Positions 1-5,943 of a stretch of 22,715 bases of DNA are shown one piece after another; position 1 is the first letter of the stretch, and the number at the start of each line of letters is the position of its first letter. The position numbers and the translations under genes are program-made. The stretch is from Flavobacterium psychrophilum. GTDB taxonomy: Bacteria; Bacteroidota; Bacteroidia; Flavobacteriales; Flavobacteriaceae. The notes beneath the pieces were generated by a model. That model saw only the letters and a program-made list of their open reading frames with translations, ran no database searches and was not told where the DNA came from. Location: contig CAMAWK010000015.1 in the NCBI GenBank assembly GCA_945861915.1, positions 1-22,715 of the forward strand. Direction: 5' to 3'.

Positions 1-21
1 TAAACCTTAAACTTCAAACTA
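1..21. repeat. Degenerate heptanucleotide array upstream of metF
   Basis: Three 7-base units can be read in register: TAAACCT, TAAACTT and CAAACTA, followed by AATAAG and the metF ATG. On its own this AT-rich stretch would be weak evidence, but similar 7-base arrays lie just before several other start codons in this window. The array may continue to the left of the window. Confidence 0.4.
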
Positions 22-27
22 AATAAG

Positions 28-981
28 ATGAAAGTAACTCAACATATAGAAAACGCACAAGGAAAACCATTGTTTTCTTTCGAAATTGTACCACCACAAA
101 AAGGGAGTAATATCAAGGATTTATATGAAAATATTGATCCTTTGATGGAGTTTAAACCGCCTTTTATTGACGTGACCACGTCGAGAGAGGAATATGTTTA
201 TATCGAGAAAGATGGACTTTTTGATCGAAAAATCACTCGTATGCGTCCCGGAACGGTTGGGATTTGTGCTTCTATTCAACATAAATATGGAGTAGATGCC
301 ATTCCGCACGTGTTGTGTGGCGGATTTACAAAAGAAGAAACCGAGTATGTTTTAGTCGATTGCCACTATTTAGGAATTGATAATTTAGTGGCACTTCGCG
401 GTGATCCAATGAAGGGCGAAAAATATTTTGAACCTACCAAAGGAGGACATTCCAACGCTGTGGATTTAGTAAAACAAATCAAAGCGATGAACGGAGGGCA
501 GTTTTTACACGACAGTTTACCAATAGAAAATGCACCCGATTTTTGTATTGGTGTTTCGGGTTATCCCGAAAAACACATCGAAGCACCGAGCTTGGAAGCT
601 GATTTAAAAAGACTAAAAGAAAAAGTAGATGCAGGTGCCGATTATATCGTAACACAGATGTTTTTTGATAATCAACGCTATTTCAATTTTGTCGAAGCTG
701 CTCGTGCAATAGGAATTACAGTACCCATTATTCCGGGAATAAAACCCGTTGCGGTGAAACGACATTTGCAATTATTACCACAAGTTTTTTGGTTGGATAT
801 GCCCGAAAGTTTAATAAAATCAATAGAAAACGCCAAAGACAATGTGGCTGTCCGACAAATAGGAGTCGAATTTGCCGTGCAACAATCCAAAGAATTAATC
901 GAATTTGGTGTTCCCTGTGTACATTATTATTCTATGGGAAAATCCGATAATATTCATCAAATAGCCAGTCAGGTTTTTTAG
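28..981 (+). CDS. metF: Methylenetetrahydrofolate reductase
   Basis: This enzyme reduces 5,10-methylenetetrahydrofolate to 5-methyltetrahydrofolate with FAD, supplying the methyl group for methionine synthesis in the cytoplasm. The 317-residue product is a normal length for the bacterial single-domain enzyme. The N-terminus carries the family FSFEIVPP motif; Glu19 corresponds to the catalytic Glu of E. coli MetF (Glu28). Asp126 in LRGDP corresponds to the flavin-tuning Asp120. The C-terminal part has the family P-G-I-K-P segment and ends in a typical VHYYSMG motif. The ATG is preceded by an A-rich AATAAG rather than a clear Shine-Dalgarno, as is usual in Bacteroidota. The upstream neighbour lies outside the window, and a methionine synthase gene there would fit. 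A palindromic repeat follows at 987-1053. The family assignment is secure. Confidence 0.96.
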   Translation: MKVTQHIENAQGKPLFSFEIVPPQKGSNIKDLYENIDPLMEFKPPFIDVTTSREEYVYIEKDGLFDRKITRMRPGTVGICASIQHKYGVDAIPHVLCGGFTKEETEYVLVDCHYLGIDNLVALRGDPMKGEKYFEPTKGGHSNAVDLVKQIKAMNGGQFLHDSLPIENAPDFCIGVSGYPEKHIEAPSLEADLKRLKEKVDAGADYIVTQMFFDNQRYFNFVEAARAIGITVPIIPGIKPVAVKRHLQLLPQVFWLDMPESLIKSIENAKDNVAVRQIGVEFAVQQSKELIEFGVPCVHYYSMGKSDNIHQIASQVF

Positions 982-986
982 ATTTT

Positions 987-1053
987 GTAGAGACGTTGCA
1001 TTGCAACGTCTCTATTGATAATTCGTTCAGACTTTGCATTGCAAAGTCTCTAC
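987..1053. repeat. Double palindromic REP-like element
   Basis: Two near-perfect palindromes stand side by side. The first (988-1014) has 13-base arms, TAGAGACGTTGCA and its complement, around one central base. The second (1029-1049) has 10-base arms, AGACTTTGCA and its complement, also around one base. The outer ends, GTAGAGAC (987-994) and GTCTCTAC (1046-1053), are an 8-base inverted repeat, so the pair behaves as one composite unit. It sits between the convergent genes metF and gldA, a typical place for REP/BIME elements, and may serve as a bidirectional transcript end. The layout matches known REP elements; any mobilising transposase would lie elsewhere. Confidence 0.75.
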
Positions 1054-1058
1054 AGAAA

Positions 1059-1955
1059 TTATTTTGTCATTTCCCTAAAAACCGTCTCCAAATTTTTATT
1101 TTTTTGATTCAATTGTAATGTTTTCAATCCATTTGCATTCGCAAAATCAAAAATAGCTGGGCGCATATCTTTGTCGGCTTCAAAAGTCAATTCCCAAATT
1201 AAATCCTGAGTATTTGTGAAAGAATTCAGGTTTTCGATTCCTGAGATTAATTCTTCGCTTACATTTTTGTCAAATTCAACCTCAATAATTTGTGAATTCG
1301 TGGCTGAAATTAGTTTGTCTAATTTTTTATCGGCTACAATTTTACCTTTATCAATAATAATTACTCGATCACAAATGGCTTCTACTTCTTGCATAATATG
1401 TGTCGAAAGAAAAACCGTTTTGTCTTTGCCCACGTTTTTAATCACGTTTCTAATTTCGACTAGTTGATTGGGGTCTAAACCGGTTGTTGGTTCGTCCAAA
1501 ATCAACACATCTGGATTGTGCAACAAAGCATTTGCCAATCCTACTCGTTGACGATAGCCTTTTGATAATTGTTCTATTTTTTTGTGGCTTTCATTGGATA
1601 AGCCTGTGAGTTGAATTACCTCTTCAATTCGAGAGGTAGTCACCTTATAAACATCAGCATTAAAGGCTAAATATTCCCCAACATACAAATCTAAATACAA
1701 AGGATTATGCTCTGGCAAATACCCAATCGATTGTTGCACTTTCTTAGTCTGCAAATTGACATCAAAGCCATTGACCAAAGCAGCACCTTCATTTGCAGCA
1801 ATATAAGTGGTCAATATTTTCATCAAAGTAGATTTTCCAGCTCCATTTGGTCCCAAAAAACCGACAATTTCCCCTTTTTTGATGCTAAATGAAATACTGT
1901 CTAACGCTTTTTGAGTTCCGTAACTTTTCGAAATATTTTTTACTTCTATTGACAT
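1059..1955 (-). CDS. gldA: Gliding motility-associated ABC transporter ATP-binding protein GldA
   Basis: This is the ATPase subunit of an ABC transporter which, with GldF and GldG, is required for gliding motility in Flavobacterium johnsoniae. The 298-residue product has the nucleotide-binding domain at about residues 1-215: Walker A GPNGAGKS (35-42), signature LSKGYRQR (130-137), Walker B VLILDE (150-155), D-loop around 159-161 and the switch His186. The Q-loop position carries Glu82 in GYLPEHNPLY, as in many ABC-2-type ATPases. The last 80 residues form the regulatory extension common in this subfamily. No GldF or GldG gene is adjacent, so the partners are encoded elsewhere. The gene is convergent with metF. 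A TACTTTTG box on the minus strand (1973-1980) is a likely -7 element. Other ABC-2 drug or polysaccharide exporters share this fold, so the Gld name rests on overall sequence recognition. Confidence 0.82.
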   Translation of the reverse strand: MSIEVKNISKSYGTQKALDSISFSIKKGEIVGFLGPNGAGKSTLMKILTTYIAANEGAALVNGFDVNLQTKKVQQSIGYLPEHNPLYLDLYVGEYLAFNADVYKVTTSRIEEVIQLTGLSNESHKKIEQLSKGYRQRVGLANALLHNPDVLILDEPTTGLDPNQLVEIRNVIKNVGKDKTVFLSTHIMQEVEAICDRVIIIDKGKIVADKKLDKLISATNSQIIEVEFDKNVSEELISGIENLNSFTNTQDLIWELTFEADKDMRPAIFDFANANGLKTLQLNQKNKNLETVFREMTK

Positions 1956-1972
1956 AAATTTTTTATTTGTTA

Positions 1973-1980
1973 CAAAAGTA
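1973..1980 (-). promoter_or_regulatory. Probable -7 promoter box of gldA
   Basis: On the minus strand this reads TACTTTTG, a full match to the Bacteroidota TAnnTTTG box, 17 bases upstream of the gldA start codon. No clear TTTG -33 element is seen at the usual distance, so the call rests on the -7 box alone. Confidence 0.5.
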
Positions 1981-2113
1981 TACAGAAAATATATTTACTT
2001 GATAAATATTAAAAATTTTATTGCCCTTTTTAAAATTCTATATTAGTTACCGAAAAAACGGTATCATTATTGGAATTAAACTTTAAATTATTTAACAATT
2101 TAAATTTATAAAA

Positions 2114-2704
2114 ATGAAAAAATCATTGCTTATTCTCGTATTGGCTATATTTAGCTTTGCAAACGCTCAAAAAGAAACTATTTTAGTTTTAGGAAATGTG
2201 GGATTTTATTCCCAAAAAACAGGTGATTCAGGAAACGCTCGTGAGCAAAAATCTTTTAATTTTTCTCCAAAAGTAGGGTATCAATACAATGACAATTGGA
2301 CCGTGGGTGTTGAATCTTCCATTGGAAATTCAAAAAACACTTACACATCTGGAGAATATAAATCTAATAATTTTTCGGTAGGTGGTTTTGTTCGTTATTC
2401 TAAAAAAATAGGAGAGCTTTTTTCTCTCTATGCTGATTTAGGAACGGGCTATCAAAATGTTGAGCAAACTCAACAAAATGTTGGGGATTTTCCCTTCACT
2501 TCAACAACTAAAGCAAATGGAATTTATGTAGGTGTAACTCCAGCTTTACTTTTAAACATAACTAAAAATTTTGGGTTAAACTTTAACATTGGAGGTTTGG
2601 GATATGATACCTTAAATAATTCTACAAATAATGAACTAGATACAAAAAGATTTAATTTTAGTTTTGGTCAAGCATTTAGCGTTGGGATTTCTAAAAATTT
2701 TTAA
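2114..2704 (+). CDS. Small outer-membrane beta-barrel protein
   Basis: The 196-residue product starts with a clear Sec signal peptide (about 1-19, ending FANAQ). The rest is built of alternating polar and hydrophobic strands with many Gly, Asn, Ser and aromatic residues, and it ends in Phe, the usual terminal residue of Bacteroidota outer-membrane barrels. Its length fits an eight-stranded OmpA/OmpX-like barrel. No catalytic or ligand motif is visible, and the function is unknown. The gene seems to stand alone: gldA diverges from it upstream, and a separate promoter for the aromatic operon lies just downstream. The region before the gene contains a short inverted repeat, TACCG-6 bases-CGGTA (2048-2063), which could be an operator but is too short to be convincing. 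Start choice follows the signal peptide. Confidence 0.75.
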   Translation: MKKSLLILVLAIFSFANAQKETILVLGNVGFYSQKTGDSGNAREQKSFNFSPKVGYQYNDNWTVGVESSIGNSKNTYTSGEYKSNNFSVGGFVRYSKKIGELFSLYADLGTGYQNVEQTQQNVGDFPFTSTTKANGIYVGVTPALLLNITKNFGLNFNIGGLGYDTLNNSTNNELDTKRFNFSFGQAFSVGISKNF

Positions 2705-2743
2705 ATTTCTAAAGGCTTCATTTTGTAAAAATTCATTCTTTTT

Positions 2744-2774
2744 TTTGGTTAACTGAAAATAAAACTTATATTCG
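2744..2774 (+). promoter_or_regulatory. Promoter of the pheA leader and aromatic operon
   Basis: TTTG (2744-2747) and TATATTCG (2767-2774) are separated by exactly 19 bases, matching the Bacteroidota promoter pattern TTTG-N19-TAnnTTTG with one mismatch in the -7 box. Transcription would begin at about 2780, placing the leader peptide start codon some 15-18 bases into the transcript. This supports a dedicated start for the leader rather than read-through from the barrel gene. Confidence 0.7.
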
Positions 2775-2796
2775 CATAGAATTTAAGAAAAACAAA

Positions 2797-2853
2797 ATGT
2801 CAAACAACCGTTTTTATTTTAGCAACACTTATTATTTCTTTTTTAGGAAGTAA
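2797..2853 (+). CDS. Phe/Tyr-rich attenuation leader peptide of pheA
   Basis: This 18-codon reading frame encodes MSNNRFYFSNTYYFFFRK: five Phe and three Tyr, with five consecutive aromatic codons (Tyr-Tyr-Phe-Phe-Phe, 2830-2844) just before Arg-Lys-stop. It begins shortly after a good promoter and lies directly upstream of an intrinsic terminator and pheA. The known counterpart by role is E. coli PheL, a short Phe-rich peptide controlling pheA; the two share composition and layout, not obvious homology. The start is preceded by an A-rich stretch suited to Bacteroidota initiation. The inferred role is that ribosome stalling on the aromatic codons, when charged tRNA-Phe or tRNA-Tyr is scarce, frees segment 2853-2860 and allows read-through. 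The peptide itself probably has no function. The frame is certain from the sequence; its translation is inferred. Confidence 0.8.
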   Translation: MSNNRFYFSNTYYFFFRK

Positions 2854-2932
2854 GGATTGTTTATGGTTATTTGAAACACAAGAAGCAAATAAAACTAATA
2901 TACAATCCTGATGAAAATCAGGATTTTTTTTT
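2802..2932 (+). promoter_or_regulatory. Four-segment transcription attenuator upstream of pheA
   Basis: Segment 1 (AAACAACC, 2802-2809) can pair with segment 2 (GGATTGTTT, 2854-2862) with a single bulged A. Segment 2 (AGGATTGT, 2853-2860) is a perfect 8-base complement of segment 3 (ACAATCCT, 2902-2909). Segment 3 overlaps the left arm of the terminator (2904-2912), so 2:3 and 3:4 pairing exclude each other. Segment 2 starts on the last base of the leader stop codon. A ribosome at the stop would mask it and let the terminator form, while one stalled in the Tyr-Phe run (2830-2844) would leave it free to act as antiterminator. The pairings are seen in the sequence. The mechanism is the established trp/phe attenuation model, applied by inference. 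Confidence 0.78.
2904..2932 (+). terminator. Intrinsic terminator (attenuator stem 3:4) before pheA
   Basis: AATCCTGAT (2904-2912) pairs perfectly with ATCAGGATT (2917-2925) around a GAAA tetraloop, followed by a run of T that ends at 2932. The pheA start codon is only 8 bases further on. A strong terminator directly before a biosynthetic gene and after a leader peptide is best explained as a conditional attenuator. Confidence 0.85.
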
Positions 2933-2940
2933 GAATACTA

Positions 2941-3768
2941 ATGAGTACAAGGATTGCAATACAAGGGATAAAAGGTTCGTTTCATCATCAAGTTGCCCAA
3001 GAATATTTTGGCAACGAGGTAGAAGTCGATGAATGTTTGTCTTTTGAGGAGTTGGTAGATAGCTTGTTATCAGGAAAATCAGACCAAGCGGTGATGGCAA
3101 TTGAAAATTCGATTGCAGGACCTATTATTCCAAATTATGCGTTGATTGACAAACACAATTTACACATTATTGGCGAACATTATTTAGACATTCATCAGAA
3201 TTTGATGGCGTTAAAAGGTCAAAAAACAGAAGATATTCTCGAAGTACATTCGCATCCGATGGCTTTGTTGCAGTGTATGGATTTTTTGAAAAAATATCCA
3301 ACCATCAAAATTGTTGAAGACAAGGATACTGCTGAAACAGCCCGAAGAATTCATGAAAATCAACTGCTTGGAATTGCAGCTATTGCTAGTAAAACGGCTG
3401 CAGAAATGTATGATTTAGAAATAGTAGCGCCTGAAATACAGACAATAAATAACAATATGACTCGGTTTGTAATCATTAACACCGTTGACCATTTTGTTGC
3501 CGAAGACGAAATTAATAGAGCTTCTATAAAATTTGAATTGGATCATAAACGAGGAAGTTTGGCAGCAATTCTTAACGTCATGAGTGATTGTAAATTGAAT
3601 TTAACCAAAATTCAATCCTTGCCAAAAATAGAAACACCTTGGAAATATTCCTTTTTTGTAGATATAACTTTTGAGAAGTACGAAGACTATTTTAAAGCAA
3701 AATCAATTATCGAAATTATGGCAGAATATTTCAAAGTATTAGGCGAATATAAAAACACAAAACCATAA
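2941..3768 (+). CDS. pheA: Prephenate dehydratase with ACT domain
   Basis: This enzyme converts prephenate to phenylpyruvate, the last committed step before phenylalanine. The 275-residue monofunctional product has the dehydratase domain at about 1-180, including G-S-F-H-H near the N-terminus and the catalytic Thr174-Arg175-Phe176 motif. An ACT domain (about 190-270) follows. The ACT motifs that bind phenylalanine in E. coli (GALL and ESRP) appear here as GSLA and QSLP, so classical feedback inhibition may be altered. No chorismate mutase domain is attached; that activity lies in the DAHP synthase fusion of the same operon. The ATG is 8 bases after the attenuator T-run, so expression depends on read-through. 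An aminotransferase gene follows after 48 bases. Confidence 0.95.
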   Translation: MSTRIAIQGIKGSFHHQVAQEYFGNEVEVDECLSFEELVDSLLSGKSDQAVMAIENSIAGPIIPNYALIDKHNLHIIGEHYLDIHQNLMALKGQKTEDILEVHSHPMALLQCMDFLKKYPTIKIVEDKDTAETARRIHENQLLGIAAIASKTAAEMYDLEIVAPEIQTINNNMTRFVIINTVDHFVAEDEINRASIKFELDHKRGSLAAILNVMSDCKLNLTKIQSLPKIETPWKYSFFVDITFEKYEDYFKAKSIIEIMAEYFKVLGEYKNTKP

Positions 3769-3773
3769 AGAAT

Positions 3774-3808
3774 AAATTCCAAAAATCAAAACACAAATTC
3801 CAAAAGGG
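3774..3808. repeat. Heptanucleotide array between pheA and the aminotransferase gene
   Basis: Five 7-base units stand in register: AAATTCC, AAAAATC, AAAACAC, AAATTCC and AAAAGGG. The array ends 8 bases before the aminotransferase ATG. It is A-rich and unlikely to fold, which could help translation initiation, but that role is inference. Confidence 0.55.
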
Positions 3809-3816
3809 ATAAAAAT

Positions 3817-4962
3817 ATGATTACCAAAGCAAAGCGTTTAGACATAGTTGAAGAATACTATTTCTCATCAAAATTGAGAGAAGTGCGACAATTAGCTTCC
3901 GAAGGGAAACCGATTATTAATATGGGTATTGGTAGTCCAGATTTGAAGCCTTCGCAAGCGGTTATTGATGCAGTTGTTTTGGCTATGCAGGATGTAAACG
4001 CACATCAATATCAGAGTTATCAAGGATTGCCAGAATTACGTCAGAGCATGGCGGATTTTTATCAAAACAATTATGGTGTTTTCTTGAATACTAATACCGA
4101 AATATTGCCTTTGATGGGGTCAAAAGAGGGAATTATGCATATTTCGTTGGCTTTTTTGAACGAAGGAGACCAAGTTTTGATTCCGAATCCAGGTTATCCA
4201 ACTTATACTTCGGTAACGAATCTGGTTGGAGCAATTCCGGTGTATTATGATTTAAAGGAAAGTAATAATTGGGAACCTGATTTTGAAGAGTTGGAAAAAT
4301 TAGATTTATCCAAAGTAAAAATAATGTGGGTTGGTTATCCACACATGCCAACAGGAGCAAGAGGAAGTCTTGGTTTGTTTGAAAAATTAGTTGCTTTTGC
4401 CAAAAAGCATCAAATATTACTAGTCAATGACAATCCATATAGTTTTGTTTTGAATGATAATCCGATGAGTTTGCTGCAAGTGGAAGGTGCAAAAGAAGTA
4501 GTATTAGAATTGAATTCCTTATCCAAAACCTTCAATATGGCAGGTTGGCGAGTAGGAATGGTTTTGGGAAATACTAATGCTATTGATGCTGTGCTGAAAG
4601 TAAAAAGCAATATGGACAGCGGTATGTTTTTTGGAATCCAAAAAGGAGCCATTGCGGCTTTAAAAAGTGACCAATCTTGGTTCGATTCTATGAACGAAAT
4701 TTACAAGCGAAGACGAGTTTTAACAGAAAAACTAGCCGAGAAGTTAGGTTGTGAAGTTTACAAAGAAGGTGTTGGATTGTTTGTTTGGGCAAAATTACCC
4801 AACGGAATTACATCATCAGAAAAATTTATTGATAAGATATTATACGAAAAATCGATTTTTATCACTCCAGGAACTATTTTTGGTAGCAACGGGGAAGGAT
4901 ACATTCGATTTGCGCTGTGTGTGGGAGAGGAAAAAGTACAGGAAGCAATAGATAGGTTTTAG
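3817..4962 (+). CDS. Class I/II PLP-dependent aminotransferase (aromatic operon)
   Basis: This fold-type I aminotransferase probably transfers an amino group to phenylpyruvate and 4-hydroxyphenylpyruvate to make phenylalanine and tyrosine; aspartate, or LL-diaminopimelate as in relatives, are other possible substrates. The 381-residue product carries the family landmarks: the substrate-binding MGIGSPD near residue 37, the N-P-G-Y-P-T-Y segment, an N-D-N-P-Y motif, and the Schiff-base Lys237 in LNSLSKTF followed by GWRVG. The C-terminus has the conserved Arg in YIRFALC. In place of the usual N-P-N-N-P loop it has P-H-M-P-T-G, common in the Bacteroidota members. It sits between pheA and tyrA, which argues for an aromatic 2-oxo acid substrate, but sequence alone cannot settle specificity. 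A hairpin repeat lies between it and tyrA. Confidence 0.85.
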   Translation: MITKAKRLDIVEEYYFSSKLREVRQLASEGKPIINMGIGSPDLKPSQAVIDAVVLAMQDVNAHQYQSYQGLPELRQSMADFYQNNYGVFLNTNTEILPLMGSKEGIMHISLAFLNEGDQVLIPNPGYPTYTSVTNLVGAIPVYYDLKESNNWEPDFEELEKLDLSKVKIMWVGYPHMPTGARGSLGLFEKLVAFAKKHQILLVNDNPYSFVLNDNPMSLLQVEGAKEVVLELNSLSKTFNMAGWRVGMVLGNTNAIDAVLKVKSNMDSGMFFGIQKGAIAALKSDQSWFDSMNEIYKRRRVLTEKLAEKLGCEVYKEGVGLFVWAKLPNGITSSEKFIDKILYEKSIFITPGTIFGSNGEGYIRFALCVGEEKVQEAIDRF

Positions 4963-4974
4963 ATTGCAGATTTT

Positions 4975-5001
4975 CCTGCAAGGTTTTTAAAACCTTGTAG
5001 G
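4975..5001. repeat. Palindrome between the aminotransferase gene and tyrA
   Basis: Arms of 13 bases, CCTGCAAGGTTTT (4975-4987) and AAAACCTTGTAGG (4989-5001), pair around one base with a single G:U wobble. There is no T-run after it, so it is unlikely to stop transcription within the operon. It looks like a dispersed REP-type palindrome, or an RNA stem that could modulate mRNA processing. Confidence 0.65.
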
Positions 5002-5016
5002 TATAAAAATAAAAGG

Positions 5017-5868
5017 ATGAATATACACGTAATAGGCATAGGATTAATTGGCGGTTCGATGGTTTTAGACATAAAATCCTTGCATCCTAATGCGACTATT
5101 TTTGGTATTGATACAAATGAAAATCATTTGGCGGAAGCTATTGAATTGGGAGTGATTGATGCGCCTGCAACTTTTGATGATTTATATAATGCTGATTTTG
5201 TTATCGTTTCTGTTCCTGTGGATGTTTCGCTGACACTTTTGCCAAAAGTGCTAGATGCAATCGGAGAAAACACCATTGTTTTTGAAGTTGGTTCAACCAA
5301 AATGCCTATTTGTGAAGCGGTTGCCAATCATCCGAAAAGGAAAAATTTTATCGCTACACATCCTATTGCAGGAACCGAATTTTCAGGACCATCGGCAGCC
5401 ATAAAAGGATTGTTTCAAGGGAAAACGAATATCATTTGCGAGGTCGAGAAAACGTCTTTCAAATTACAAGAAAAAGCATTAGAATTGTTCAAAAGCATGG
5501 GAATGCGCATTCGATATATGGATCCAAAATCTCATGACAAACATATTGCTTATGTTTCCCATTTGTCTCATATTAGTGCCTTTATGCTTGGTAAAACGGT
5601 GATTGACAAAGAAAAAGACGAACAAGATATTTTTGATATGGCAGGTTCTGGATTTGAAAGCACGGTTCGGTTGGCAAAAAGCTCCCCAGCTATGTGGACA
5701 CCTATTTTTAAACAAAACAAAAAGCAAGTGGTAGAAACTTTAGATGAATATATTTCTAACTTGCTGCATTTTAAAAAATTATTAGAAAATGATGACTTTG
5801 AGGCTATTTTTAATGAAATGCAAGGAGTCAATAAAATAAAAGAAATTTTAAACGGAATGAAGAAGTAG
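5017..5868 (+). CDS. tyrA: Prephenate dehydrogenase
   Basis: This enzyme oxidatively decarboxylates prephenate to 4-hydroxyphenylpyruvate for tyrosine synthesis, using NAD(P)+. The 283-residue product starts with the Rossmann motif GIGLIGGS (7-14). It contains the catalytic segment T-H-P-I-A-G-T-E-F-S-G-P in the middle, and the helical dimerisation half with H-D-K-H-I-A-Y-V-S-H-L-S-H, both typical of the family. It has neither a chorismate mutase domain nor an obvious ACT domain. It is the third gene of the aromatic operon, so it is under the same leader as pheA, which fits the mixture of Tyr and Phe codons in that leader. The DAHP synthase/chorismate mutase gene follows after 75 bases that carry a heptanucleotide array. 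Confidence 0.94.
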   Translation: MNIHVIGIGLIGGSMVLDIKSLHPNATIFGIDTNENHLAEAIELGVIDAPATFDDLYNADFVIVSVPVDVSLTLLPKVLDAIGENTIVFEVGSTKMPICEAVANHPKRKNFIATHPIAGTEFSGPSAAIKGLFQGKTNIICEVEKTSFKLQEKALELFKSMGMRIRYMDPKSHDKHIAYVSHLSHISAFMLGKTVIDKEKDEQDIFDMAGSGFESTVRLAKSSPAMWTPIFKQNKKQVVETLDEYISNLLHFKKLLENDDFEAIFNEMQGVNKIKEILNGMKK

Positions 5869-5902
5869 GCAATTTGAAGGCAATAAAAACAATGACAATT
5901 TT

Positions 5903-5937
5903 AATAGTAAATAATAAACAACAAACGATAAAAAATA
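5903..5937. repeat. Heptanucleotide array upstream of the DAHP synthase gene
   Basis: Five 7-base units, AATAGTA, AATAATA, AACAACA, AACGATA and AAAAATA, are followed by AATAAG and the start codon at 5944. The same AATAAG-ATG junction occurs before metF. The units are degenerate and AT-rich, so part of the periodicity could be chance. Confidence 0.4.
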
Positions 5938-5943
5938 AATAAG

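Noticed and set aside
2048..2063. Operator-like inverted repeat upstream of the barrel gene
   Set aside because: Arms of only five bases are expected by chance in this length; mentioned with the gene but not called.
2801..2911. An overlapping frame reading like a small lipoprotein (hydrophobic stretch, then a Cys)
   Set aside because: It has no start codon in frame near the promoter, and its stop lies inside the terminator stem. The leader-peptide frame explains the region better.
2744..2940. T-box or amino-acid riboswitch upstream of pheA
   Set aside because: No T-box core or specifier structure is present and the leader is too short. The aromatic-rich frame and segment pairings point to ribosome-mediated attenuation.
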